In this document: piece after piece, positions 54,068 through 62,062 of the stretch
Layout of the letters: each line of letters starts with the position of its first letter
Numbering within the stretch: the first letter of the stretch is position 1
Source: Uliginosibacterium gangwonense
GTDB taxonomy: Bacteria > Pseudomonadota > Gammaproteobacteria > Burkholderiales > Rhodocyclaceae
Length of the DNA stretch: 64,000 nt
Reading direction: 5' to 3'
Assembly: GCA_005239635.1 (NCBI GenBank)
Contig: SBBQ01000068.1
Location: 1-64,000 of the forward strand
Program-made: the position numbers and the translations under genes
Notes under the pieces: model-generated
Databases searched by the model: none
Told to the model about the DNA's origin: nothing
What the model saw: the letters and a program-made list of their open reading frames with translations, nothing else

Positions 54068-54952
54068 CTAATAGTCCGTCCCATGATCAAACGTTTTAAG
54101 CAGGCTTTCTGCCTGACGGATGGGTTCAGATTGTTGCCAAGTTAGATCTGTAATGATCGCTGGAACTTTGTCTAAGCCAAGCTCAAGATAGGCGCGTACT
54201 CGGTGGTGGCCATCAATAATGAGGTGCCGGCCATTTTCTTCTCGTGTGAGCACGATCGGTGTAATGTCGCCACCCTGTTGAATGCGCTGCTTTAGGGTGT
54301 CAATGGCGGCCGCTTCAGGTTGCCAGTCGGTTAGCATGTTCTTATGCCAATGCGACGCAATTTTATTGACTGAAACCCGTTTGCGGCCCATGAGCGGCGT
54401 ATCACATGCTTTGATGGCGGGATCCTGTTCCCAATTTGGGATAGCGCGATCTGGGTGATATTTTCTGTCGTATTGATTCGACTGCTCAAATTGATCGAGT
54501 TTTTTCCGCGCTTCGGTAAATGAGTCGGCAAGCGCTTTAAAGCATTCTCGATTCATGGCCAGACGTAAATCACGGTAATGCACGTGAATTTCATCGGTGA
54601 TGTACTCTTCCTGCAACTCAATCGTCAGATCGTTATTGAAGTAATGCGAACGATGAGGTTCTGGCGAGTTTTCAAGAAATTTCATTTGGCGAGCTTTACC
54701 GCCGGCCACCATTAATGTGGTTTTGTAACGTCCTTCTTCGTAGTCCGAGTTCTGCGCTAGGTAGTTGCGCACATCGTCTGTCGAACGATTAACGATGTCC
54801 ACGAACTCATAATATTCGGGCAGCGAAAACAACAAGCGATATTCGCGATAGTGAATATGAATGTTCTCGCATAGATCGACAAATAAGCGGCTGTTGTGCT
54901 TCTCACGATCTGGCAGATTACGCTCTGCCAGCATAACTTTTACGGCACCCAT
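54068..54952 (-). CDS. ParB-like domain protein with duplicated IHxHYR module
   Basis: 294 residues, GGGAG before the ATG. The C-terminal 90 residues are ParB/Srx-like: a DTLKQRIQQGGDITPIVLT lead and RHLIIDGHHRVRAYLELGLDKVPAII. The N-terminal part holds two related copies of about 45 residues, one with ENIHIHYREYRLLFSLPEYYEF near residue 30 and one with DEIHVHYRDLRLAMNRECFK near residue 117. I do not recognise that module. No plasmid-partition parA or parS-like site is near, so a chromosome-segregation role is doubtful; an enzyme or regulator is as likely. No dispersed motif inside. Confidence 0.65.
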   Translation of the reverse strand: MGAVKVMLAERNLPDREKHNSRLFVDLCENIHIHYREYRLLFSLPEYYEFVDIVNRSTDDVRNYLAQNSDYEEGRYKTTLMVAGGKARQMKFLENSPEPHRSHYFNNDLTIELQEEYITDEIHVHYRDLRLAMNRECFKALADSFTEARKKLDQFEQSNQYDRKYHPDRAIPNWEQDPAIKACDTPLMGRKRVSVNKIASHWHKNMLTDWQPEAAAIDTLKQRIQQGGDITPIVLTREENGRHLIIDGHHRVRAYLELGLDKVPAIITDLTWQQSEPIRQAESLLKTFDHGTDY

Positions 54953-55108
54953 TCACATCTCCCTAGTTTTTGTGTGTATACAAGCAGCAAGCACAGTGAG
55001 CGGTGCAAACCTAACTCATGACTTTGAAATATTACCGTAATCACAGTGCAACAATCCGATTGTGATTTCAACGGTAGATCGCAAAATGAAGCATTGGTGC
55101 GGTTGGCG

Positions 55109-57754
55109 CTATTCTTGTAGTGCTTTTAACTTGTATAAAAGTTCAAGCGCTTCACGCGGACTGTGCGCATCGGGGTCGATGCTGCGCACCGCTTCGAGCA
55201 GTGGATGCTCTGCAGGCGGTTCGGGTTCTGGCACCGGCGCAAACATGTCCGGCTGGTAGCTATTGCCAATCTGCCGTGCATTGGGGTGCGCTTCAAGCGC
55301 TTGCAAGCGACGCTTGGCATCGCGCACCACGCTGCTGGGCACACCAGCAAGCGCCGCTACCTGAATCCCATAACTGCGGCTCGCAGGGCCTTCTTCCACG
55401 GTATGCAAAAACACAATGCCGTGGCCGTGCTCAACGGCATCAAGATGCACATTGGCGCACTCGGCAAAGTCTTGCGCGAGTTGCGTGAGCTCAAAGTAGT
55501 GGGTGGAGAACAAACTGTAGCTACGGTTTTTTTCAATCAGGTGGCGCGCGATGGAAAAGGCCAGCGCCATGCCGTCGAAGGTGCTGGTGCCGCGCCCAAT
55601 TTCATCCATTAACACTAGGCTGTGTTCCGTCGCGCTGTGCAAAATGGCAGCGGCCTCTGTCATTTCCACCATGAAGGTGGATCGGCCAGAGGCAAGATCG
55701 TCAGACGCGCCAATGCGCGTGTGGATTGCATCTACGGGGCCGAGCCGCGCAGCACGTGCAGGCACATAACTACCGCAGTGAGCCAATAAAACAATGAGCG
55801 CCACCTGTCGCATATAGGTGGATTTGCCGCCCATGTTGGGGCCGGTAATCAGCATCATGCGGCGCGTGGCAGAAAGCCGGGCATCATTGGCAATAAAGTT
55901 GCCGTGCGCGGCATGGACTTGCCGTTCAACGACTGGATGTCGACCAGCCTCAATTTCTAAACCTGCGTGGTCTACAAACGCTGGCGCGGAATAGTCGTAG
56001 CGCACCGCCGCTTCGGCAAAAGCGCATAAGCCATCGAGTGTGGCGAGTGCGCGTGCGCAACGTTGCAAGCTCACAATGTGTGGGGCTAGCAAGTCGAGCA
56101 AGCCTTCGTATAAAAACTTTTCTCGTGTGAGCGCACGTTCTTGCGCGGACAGGGCTTTGTCTTCAAACGCCTTGAGTTCGGGCGTGATGTAGCGCTCGGC
56201 ATTTTTAAGCGTTTGCCGACGCCGATAGTCTTCCGGAATGCGGTCGGTATTAGCGTGCGTGACTTCAATATAAAAACCATGCACGCGGTTGTATTCAACC
56301 TTAAGCGTGGCAATGCCAGTGCGCTCGCGTTCGCGTGCTTCGAGTTGTAGCAAAAAGCTGCCGCAGTCTTCATGCAGGCTGCGCAGTTCATCTAAGTCGG
56401 CATCATAACCACGCGCCATAACACCGCCATCGCGTAGCGAGGTGGCGGGTTCAGCAGCCACTGCATTTGCCAATAGCGCGGCAACTTCTCCCAGCGTTGC
56501 ATGGTCGAGTTGCTGCGCAAGGTCCGCAAGCAAAGGCGCATCGCACGCTTGCAGTTGCGGCAACAGGCTGGGCAAGTTGAGCAGGCTATCGCGCAGGGCC
56601 GAGAGATCACGTGGGCGTGCAGAGCGCAGCGCAACACGTGAGCTAATGCGTTCAATGTCTGCAAAGCCACGTAAGGTGTTGCGCAGGGTATCAAGCCGCT
56701 GTGGTGCGCATTGGGGTGTGCACTGTGGTGCACTGTCATCGAGCAATGCGGCAAGCGCAACATGTCGACGCGCGGCTTCTTCGCGTTTTGCCAATGGGTG
56801 ATGTAGCGCGTGGCGTAGCCAGCGCGAACCCATGCTAGTGGCGCAGGTGTCGAGCAGTGAAAGCAGTGTTGGCGCAGGCTCGCCTCGCAGTGTCTCGGTG
56901 AGTTCTAAGTTGCGTCGCGTGGCGGCATCCATGCGCAAGGTGTCGCCGTCGTATTCCACCTGTAGCGTGGTGACGTGCTTGAGCGTTTGCCTTTGCGTGT
57001 TGTGCGCGTAATCAAACAGCGCGCCTGCCGCGGCCACTGCAAGCGGTAATTCGTCTGCGCCAAAACCAGATAAGTCGCGTGTGCCAAAGTGCGTGCACAG
57101 TGTTTTGCTGGCGCTGGTGGTGTCAAACTGCCAAGGTGCGAGTCGATGGCAGGTGGTTTTGCCAATCACTGTTTGCAGCGTGTCGTGCAAACTGCTCGCT
57201 TGCGCGCTGGTGCCGATCTCGTCCGGCATCAGCACTTCTGCCGGGCGCAGGCGCTCAAACTGCGTGGGCAGTTGCGTGGCGGGGCATTCCATTAAACGCA
57301 ATTCGCCATTGGCAAGGTTGAGCCATGCCAAACCCGCGCGAGCTTTTGCCAATGTGAGTGCAAGCAACAGACTGTCTGACTTGTCGTCGAGTAACGCAGC
57401 ATCGGTGAGGGTGCCGGGTGTGACAATGCGCGTGACCGCGCGCTCTACCGGCCCCTTCGATGTGGCGGGGTCGCCAATCTGGTCGCAAATAACAACCGAC
57501 TCACCCATTTTGACCAAACGCGCCAGATAGCCTTCAAGCGCATGAAACGGCACGCCCGCCATGGCGATGGGCTCACCAGAGGACTGCCCGCGCTTGGTGA
57601 GCGTAATGTCGAGCAGACGCGCAGCCTTAATGGCATCGTCAAAAAACAACTCGTAAAAATCACCCATGCGGTATAGCAACAGCAGGTTGGGGTACTGGAC
57701 TTTAAAGCCCAAGTACTGCTGCATCATGGGTGTGTGTTGTTTTGTGGGCTGCAT
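55109..57754 (-). CDS. mutS: DNA mismatch repair protein MutS
   Basis: 881 residues, the usual size. Recognises mismatches and recruits MutL. The mismatch-binding domain carries the FxE-type motif in [28 protein letters not shown]; the ATPase has [27 protein letters not shown], the Walker B region [28 protein letters not shown] and [14 protein letters not shown]; the C-terminal oligomerisation tail is present. It carries seven copies of the dispersed motif (55263, 55886, 56467, 56788, 57159, 57308, 57346), the densest gene in the window. Confidence 0.97.
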   Translation of the reverse strand: MQPTKQHTPMMQQYLGFKVQYPNLLLLYRMGDFYELFFDDAIKAARLLDITLTKRGQSSGEPIAMAGVPFHALEGYLARLVKMGESVVICDQIGDPATSKGPVERAVTRIVTPGTLTDAALLDDKSDSLLLALTLAKARAGLAWLNLANGELRLMECPATQLPTQFERLRPAEVLMPDEIGTSAQASSLHDTLQTVIGKTTCHRLAPWQFDTTSASKTLCTHFGTRDLSGFGADELPLAVAAAGALFDYAHNTQRQTLKHVTTLQVEYDGDTLRMDAATRRNLELTETLRGEPAPTLLSLLDTCATSMGSRWLRHALHHPLAKREEAARRHVALAALLDDSAPQCTPQCAPQRLDTLRNTLRGFADIERISSRVALRSARPRDLSALRDSLLNLPSLLPQLQACDAPLLADLAQQLDHATLGEVAALLANAVAAEPATSLRDGGVMARGYDADLDELRSLHEDCGSFLLQLEARERERTGIATLKVEYNRVHGFYIEVTHANTDRIPEDYRRRQTLKNAERYITPELKAFEDKALSAQERALTREKFLYEGLLDLLAPHIVSLQRCARALATLDGLCAFAEAAVRYDYSAPAFVDHAGLEIEAGRHPVVERQVHAAHGNFIANDARLSATRRMMLITGPNMGGKSTYMRQVALIVLLAHCGSYVPARAARLGPVDAIHTRIGASDDLASGRSTFMVEMTEAAAILHSATEHSLVLMDEIGRGTSTFDGMALAFSIARHLIEKNRSYSLFSTHYFELTQLAQDFAECANVHLDAVEHGHGIVFLHTVEEGPASRSYGIQVAALAGVPSSVVRDAKRRLQALEAHPNARQIGNSYQPDMFAPVPEPEPPAEHPLLEAVRSIDPDAHSPREALELLYKLKALQE

Positions 57755-58057
57755 CGAAAATTATTAGATAAGTGCGTAAACCCATATTTTATCTTTGCTT
57801 TGGCTACGCGCATACCTAAACCCTGCCGCATTCTTGAATTGCTAATTTCAAGCTATCAAGAAACTCAGCGGCAGATGAAACGCCCGTTACACGTAAAATT
57901 ATTCGCGCGCAGGCAGCAACGAAATATGTACGTAGGTAATTTACGTTCGCAGGTATCAGCGTGTGTGTCGGTGCGTGTATCAGCGCGTGCGTTGCTGTAT
58001 GTTGCTGTACGTCGTTCCTGAATCGAGTTAGCTGATGGGGTCGGCGCAATCTACTCC
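57755..58057. other. 303-bp junction between mutS and the restriction-modification locus
   Basis: Contains a GT-rich low-complexity stretch (57955-58015) and no gene I can support. It may be the left border of an acquired segment, but I see no integrase, direct repeat or tRNA end. Confidence 0.4.
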
Positions 58058-60877
58058 TTAGCTCACCTTAAACACCTTCATTACCTCATCCCCAAGGTGA
58101 TTGATAACCTTCACCGCGATGCGCCCAGACTTTGGTTTGGGGAATGGGCGTGAGGTATCGCTATTGAGCGAGGCCCAAGCCTCAGCATCAATCTCAGCTT
58201 TCAGTGTGGTCTTCAAAGCGTTGTACGGATCGTTGGCGCCGAGGAAGTAGGCGTGGCGCACGAAGAAACTTTCTTCGTTGTAGTCCGTGTCGATAAACCA
58301 GCAAGCAATGCCATCTGCGCCATCGCTAATCACTTCACCGGTTTGTGGCTTAAACACATCAACACCATTCACCTTCACGCGCAGGGTGTCGCCCGATTTT
58401 TCGTCATCTCGCAGAAGCGTGATATCTGGCTCGCCAAAGATCACGAACAGGTTGCCCTTGCCCGTGTTCTTCAGGTCTTCCGCCATGTGCAGGTCGGCGT
58501 TCATGCGCGCCTTGAGCACCGGCAGTTTGCCGAGTTTGGCAAATTCCGTGGTGTGCGCCTCAAAGTTGAAAGCGCAGGCAATGAGCACATCAAAACCGGC
58601 ATCGGCCGCCTCGCGTGCCGCTTCCACCAAGTCCGCGCGTTGTACAGTGCCAAACTCCGGGCCGATAAAAATCGCGGCACGTTTTTCATTGCGCTCGGCT
58701 TCAAGATACCGCCCCTCGCCACACACCAGTTTTCCCGGCCATGCAGTGAGTGCTGTAAATATAATGCGGTCTTCCTTGTGTGCTTGTTGCACGCCCGCTG
58801 TTTTCAGGTTCTCCAAAATCATCTGCGGGAAGTTTTGCTTTGCCGCGTAGTCAGCGTCTGGCTGGCGCAGGGTGTCGATCAATTCATCGTCTTCATCCAC
58901 GCCCAAAACACGATGCGGGCTCAGGCTTTCAACCGTAAAGGGGCCAGCCACACGCACGGCTTTTTTGTTGTGGTAGGGCTTGTCGTACAGGTATTCAAAC
59001 TCCGCTTTGGCGGCGATGGAAGCGTCGATTTCTTTCTGCCGTGCAATGCGTGCTTGCCACCAATCGGCGTGCAGCTTCTTTGCCGCGTCCGACCATTTGG
59101 CCGAATTTGTGTCAGATGCCTCCCGGGGTACTTCCCACTCTTGCCAAGTTTTTTTCAACGCCGCGTTCAATTGCTCGCGCAGTGGTTCCAGCGTTTGTTG
59201 CCACTTGTCCCAGATCACGTCGATCTCAGCGTTATTGGCAATGGACTTCAGCGTGATGTGCGGCACCCGCTCATACACAAAGCCGTGGCGAATGTTGCCG
59301 TGGGTTGCTCGGCCACTGGGCGCGGTGCGCGTCACTTCGGCTTCTTTCATTTGCCCTTCACGAGAATCGGCGAGCAGATAGAACGGGTAGCGCGCACCCA
59401 TAATGCGCGCACGGGCCAGCGCCAGCGCAACGCGCGACGTGTCGATGGTGATCCAGCGGCGGCCCCATTGCTCGGCGACAGTAGCGGTGGTGCCGGAGCC
59501 ACAGGTCGGGTCAAGCACGAGGTCGCCGGGATCAGTGGACATGAGAATGCAGCGCTGAACGACAAGGGGTAATGTCTCAACAACATAATTCTTGTCAAGT
59601 GATGAGCCGGAAATTACTGTGTCCGTCCAAATATGATGAAAACTTGCAGCTATAAAATCATGCAGCCGCCTTACATAGCTCAGACTGTTTTTTGAAGCAT
59701 TGAGACGGCCAGCTTTTTGGAGCCTTTCCATCCCTTGCTGATTGGTTTTCCAACGGACCTTATGACTGGGCAAAATTTCTCTGCCATTGATCTTCACGGG
59801 AAACCAAGATGCGGCGCCTTCACCTTTATCACGCCCTATGCTCTGCGACGTAATGTTGTCGAATCTAATGATGTCTGCGGTCACCCGCTCACCCTGCGTC
59901 AATTCCGCAAGTGGTCTGATTTCGCCATCTGGATAGCGCACCTTGTTATAAGCCTCGAATGCACCCGTACCGAGCTCTTTTGCATAAAAGGGCTCCCGAA
60001 ACTTAAGTGCTTCTTTGCGCTTGCCGTACCACAGTAGGTAATCGCAAACATTCCCCAAGTAGTCCGAAGTGCTACTACTAGTTTTCAGAAATGTGATTTG
60101 ATTGATGCAATTTTCAGTGCCAAAAACCTCATCCAACACTGCCCTGACCCGATGCACGTTCTCATCGCCGATTTGCACAAAGATCGAGCCCGAGTCCGTC
60201 AACAGATCGCGCGCCACCGTCAGCCGGTCACGCAGATAGGTGAGGTAAGAGTGAATGCCGTCGCGCCAGGTATCCCGAAACGCCTTGACCTGTTCCGGCT
60301 CGCGGGTGATGTGGCTGGCATTGCCGTCCTTGACGTCGCGGCTGGTGGTTGACCACTGGAAGTTGCTGTTGAATTTGATGCCGTAGGGCGGATCGAAATA
60401 GATGCACTGCACCTTGCCGCGCAGCCCTTCGCGTTCAGCAAGGCTGGCCATGACCTGAAGGCTGTCGCCAAGGATCATGCGGTTGGTCCAGTTCTGGTCG
60501 TGCTGATAGAACTCGGTCTTGTCGGCTCCCTTGGGAATGCCATTGAAGTCGGCGAAGAGGTCGGCAGTCAGCTGCCCGGCGCCGTGCTCGCGTTCTTTCG
60601 ATTCACGCAGCAGTTCGTCGATGAGCGCCTTGGGGTGCACCTTTTCTTGAATGTAGAGCGGCGGTGCATGGACGACGAGATCGCTCCAGTCTTGCTCGTC
60701 CTTGCCGCGCCACACTAGTTGCGGGTCCAGATCGGTGTTCCTCGGGTAGCGCACCTGCTTGGGGTTTTTTTGCGCGTCGTCGAGTACCGACTGGTATTCG
60801 GCAGTGGGGATGTTCTTGCGCTTGGCGTCGTCGTGGGTGATCTGTTCGACGTTTTTGCTGGTGGGTTGTTTTGCCAT
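58058..60877 (-). CDS. Type III-like DNA methyltransferase (Mod subunit)
   Basis: 939 residues. N6-adenine methyltransferase of beta order: DPPY motif at residues 162-165 (CIYFDPPYGIKFN) precedes the SAM site VLDPTCGSGTTATVAEQWGRRWITIDTSR near 455. The central part between them is the variable target-recognition region; the last 400 residues include KPYHNKKAVRVAGPFTVESLSPHR and a PD-like region of unknown role. It starts six bases after the fic stop and is the last gene of res-fic-mod. It would methylate host DNA at an unknown site. Only one dispersed motif (59234). Confidence 0.92.
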   Translation of the reverse strand: MAKQPTSKNVEQITHDDAKRKNIPTAEYQSVLDDAQKNPKQVRYPRNTDLDPQLVWRGKDEQDWSDLVVHAPPLYIQEKVHPKALIDELLRESKEREHGAGQLTADLFADFNGIPKGADKTEFYQHDQNWTNRMILGDSLQVMASLAEREGLRGKVQCIYFDPPYGIKFNSNFQWSTTSRDVKDGNASHITREPEQVKAFRDTWRDGIHSYLTYLRDRLTVARDLLTDSGSIFVQIGDENVHRVRAVLDEVFGTENCINQITFLKTSSSTSDYLGNVCDYLLWYGKRKEALKFREPFYAKELGTGAFEAYNKVRYPDGEIRPLAELTQGERVTADIIRFDNITSQSIGRDKGEGAASWFPVKINGREILPSHKVRWKTNQQGMERLQKAGRLNASKNSLSYVRRLHDFIAASFHHIWTDTVISGSSLDKNYVVETLPLVVQRCILMSTDPGDLVLDPTCGSGTTATVAEQWGRRWITIDTSRVALALARARIMGARYPFYLLADSREGQMKEAEVTRTAPSGRATHGNIRHGFVYERVPHITLKSIANNAEIDVIWDKWQQTLEPLREQLNAALKKTWQEWEVPREASDTNSAKWSDAAKKLHADWWQARIARQKEIDASIAAKAEFEYLYDKPYHNKKAVRVAGPFTVESLSPHRVLGVDEDDELIDTLRQPDADYAAKQNFPQMILENLKTAGVQQAHKEDRIIFTALTAWPGKLVCGEGRYLEAERNEKRAAIFIGPEFGTVQRADLVEAAREAADAGFDVLIACAFNFEAHTTEFAKLGKLPVLKARMNADLHMAEDLKNTGKGNLFVIFGEPDITLLRDDEKSGDTLRVKVNGVDVFKPQTGEVISDGADGIACWFIDTDYNEESFFVRHAYFLGANDPYNALKTTLKAEIDAEAWASLNSDTSRPFPKPKSGRIAVKVINHLGDEVMKVFKVS

Positions 60878-60883
60878 TGTTTT

Positions 60884-61972
60884 TTATCTCTGCTCCGCCG
60901 GCATTGCTTCGCCGGTGAGGATGCCGTAGAGCGGCAGGTTGATGTAGTAGTTGCTGCGGCCTACCTTGCGCTTGACGAGAAAGCCACCGTCAACCAGCGC
61001 TTCTAAATATCGTGTGGCGGTGAGGCGCGTGACCTTGAGGTCATGTTCGATAAATTCGATTTTGGTGTAGGGGTGAGAGAACAGGTTGTTGATCAGGTCT
61101 TGGCTGTAAAAGCGGTAGCCTTCGCGAATTTTGTGCTTGGTTTGCATCAGCAGTGATTTGATGGCCTTGATGGTGGCGATACCATCGGTCGCGGTCTGCT
61201 CAACTGCTGTGAGCATGTAGAGCACCCATTCTTCCCATGCGTCTTGGTCTCGCACGGCTTGCAGTAGGCGGTAGTAATCGGCTTTGGTGCGCACGATGTG
61301 GCGGCTCATATACAAAACCGGAATATCGAGCAGTTTTTGCTTTACGAGGTAGAGCACGTTGACGATGCGACCGGTTCGGCCATTGCCGTCGTAAAACGGA
61401 TGGATGCTTTCAAACTGGTGGTGGATGAGGGCCATTTTGACGAGTGGGTCAGCATCAAACAGATCGTCATCGTTGATGAATTGTTCGAGGCTTGTCATGA
61501 GCGACACGATTGCATCGGGGTGTTGAGGCGGTGTGTAAACTGTGCGTCCGCCGGTTCCTTTTAGTGCGGTGCCGGGCAAGGTGCGAAAGCCTGCATTGTT
61601 TTGTTCTAGTTCAGCCTGAATTTTTAGAATGATGCTGTTGGTGAGAAGCTTTTGCTTGCGTACCGCGTCGTAGCCTATCCGCAGGGCTTGCCGGTAGTTG
61701 GCTACTTCTTTGGCGGCCGCGCTGGCCGCTGCTTCTGGAAAGGCGGCTTCACGAAACAGTTCATCGTGCGTGGTGACGATGTTTTCGATTTCTGAGCTGT
61801 CTTTTGCTTCTTGCAAGCCGAGCGTGGTAATGAGGATGCCTTGGTTTGGCATGGATGCGGCCACCCCTTTTAGTTCGGCCAAGGCGCGGCTCGCTGCGTT
61901 GAGCTGCTTCAAGATGTCCGGGCGATCAAACCGGCTTGGGCTGAGCGCTGTGAGGGGGCGGATTTCACTCAT
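60884..61972 (-). CDS. Fic family protein (probable AMPylase) with C-terminal winged helix
   Basis: 362 residues. Complete active site HPFYDGNGRTGR at 191-202, so adenylyl transfer is likely. The N-terminal SSEIEN (59-64) matches the autoinhibitory [S/T]xxxE[G/N] motif, with Glu63 as the blocking residue (SoFic-like). The C-terminus (LKVTRLTATRYLEALVDGGFLVKRKVGRSNYYIN) is a winged helix likely to bind DNA. Located between res and mod; its promoter region has three TATACAT half-sites (61977-62024), suggesting it controls itself and mod. Confidence 0.9.
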   Translation of the reverse strand: MSEIRPLTALSPSRFDRPDILKQLNAASRALAELKGVAASMPNQGILITTLGLQEAKDSSEIENIVTTHDELFREAAFPEAAASAAAKEVANYRQALRIGYDAVRKQKLLTNSIILKIQAELEQNNAGFRTLPGTALKGTGGRTVYTPPQHPDAIVSLMTSLEQFINDDDLFDADPLVKMALIHHQFESIHPFYDGNGRTGRIVNVLYLVKQKLLDIPVLYMSRHIVRTKADYYRLLQAVRDQDAWEEWVLYMLTAVEQTATDGIATIKAIKSLLMQTKHKIREGYRFYSQDLINNLFSHPYTKIEFIEHDLKVTRLTATRYLEALVDGGFLVKRKVGRSNYYINLPLYGILTGEAMPAEQR

Positions 61973-61976
61973 TGTC

Positions 61977-62024
61977 TATACATGTTGCGGTTTATATGTA
62001 TACGAATCGGCGATTTTTATACAT
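61977..62024. promoter_or_regulatory. Three TATACAT half-sites upstream of fic
   Basis: TATACAT at 61977-61983, its inverse ATGTATA at 61996-62002, TATACAT again at 62018-62024, in the AT-rich 90-bp gap between res and fic. A plausible operator array for the Fic winged-helix domain. Confidence 0.5.
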
Positions 62025-62062
62025 ATTCGCACGAGGTGCAAAGATTTTTTAGGGCATGTGCA

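Larger units (their letters stand above)
1581..59241. repeat. Dispersed octamer ATTGGCAA/TTGCCAAT, 58 copies; candidate DNA uptake sequence
   Basis: Hand-counted starts of ATTGGCAA on +: 1601, 2014, 3661, 5639, 6083, 9636, 18643, 18802, 19680, 21792, 24919, 27333, 28751, 29944, 29980, 31562, 32335, 34097, 38043, 41132, 45048, 45565, 46388, 47242, 48537, 50605, 51544, 53527, 53674, 55886, 57308, 59234. Starts of TTGCCAAT on +: 1582, 3057, 3972, 6513, 11565, 13243, 15852, 20942, 22853, 26947, 28245, 28427, 29209, 29632, 32329, 37545, 38206, 38894, 41224, 41850, 48947, 55263, 56467, 56788, 57159, 57346. Chance expectation is about 2. 38 copies extend to the 9-mer ATTGGCAAA; the preceding base is mostly G or C. 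The 32/26 strand split argues against Chi- or KOPS-like polar sites. Function is inferred from resemblance to uptake-sequence behaviour. Confidence 0.9.

Noticed and set aside
53930-54145. 71-codon + frame downstream of the acyl-CoA dehydrogenase gene
   Set aside because: Overlaps the 3' end of the ParB-like gene, no ribosome site, no family resemblance.
57816-58049. 77-codon minus frame in the mutS-mod junction
   Set aside because: Half of it is low-complexity His/Thr from the GT-rich stretch; not credible as a gene.
1581-59241. The octamer as a Chi- or KOPS-like polar recombination/segregation site
   Set aside because: Copies occur almost equally on both strands and often adjoin in opposite orientation; such sites are strand-biased.
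1581-59241. The octamer as a simple regulator-binding site
   Set aside because: About 50 of 58 copies lie inside genes, spread over unrelated functions; too many and wrongly placed.
58253-59572. 439-codon open frame on the + strand
   Set aside because: Exactly antisense to the mod gene; composition and lack of any family motif show a shadow frame.
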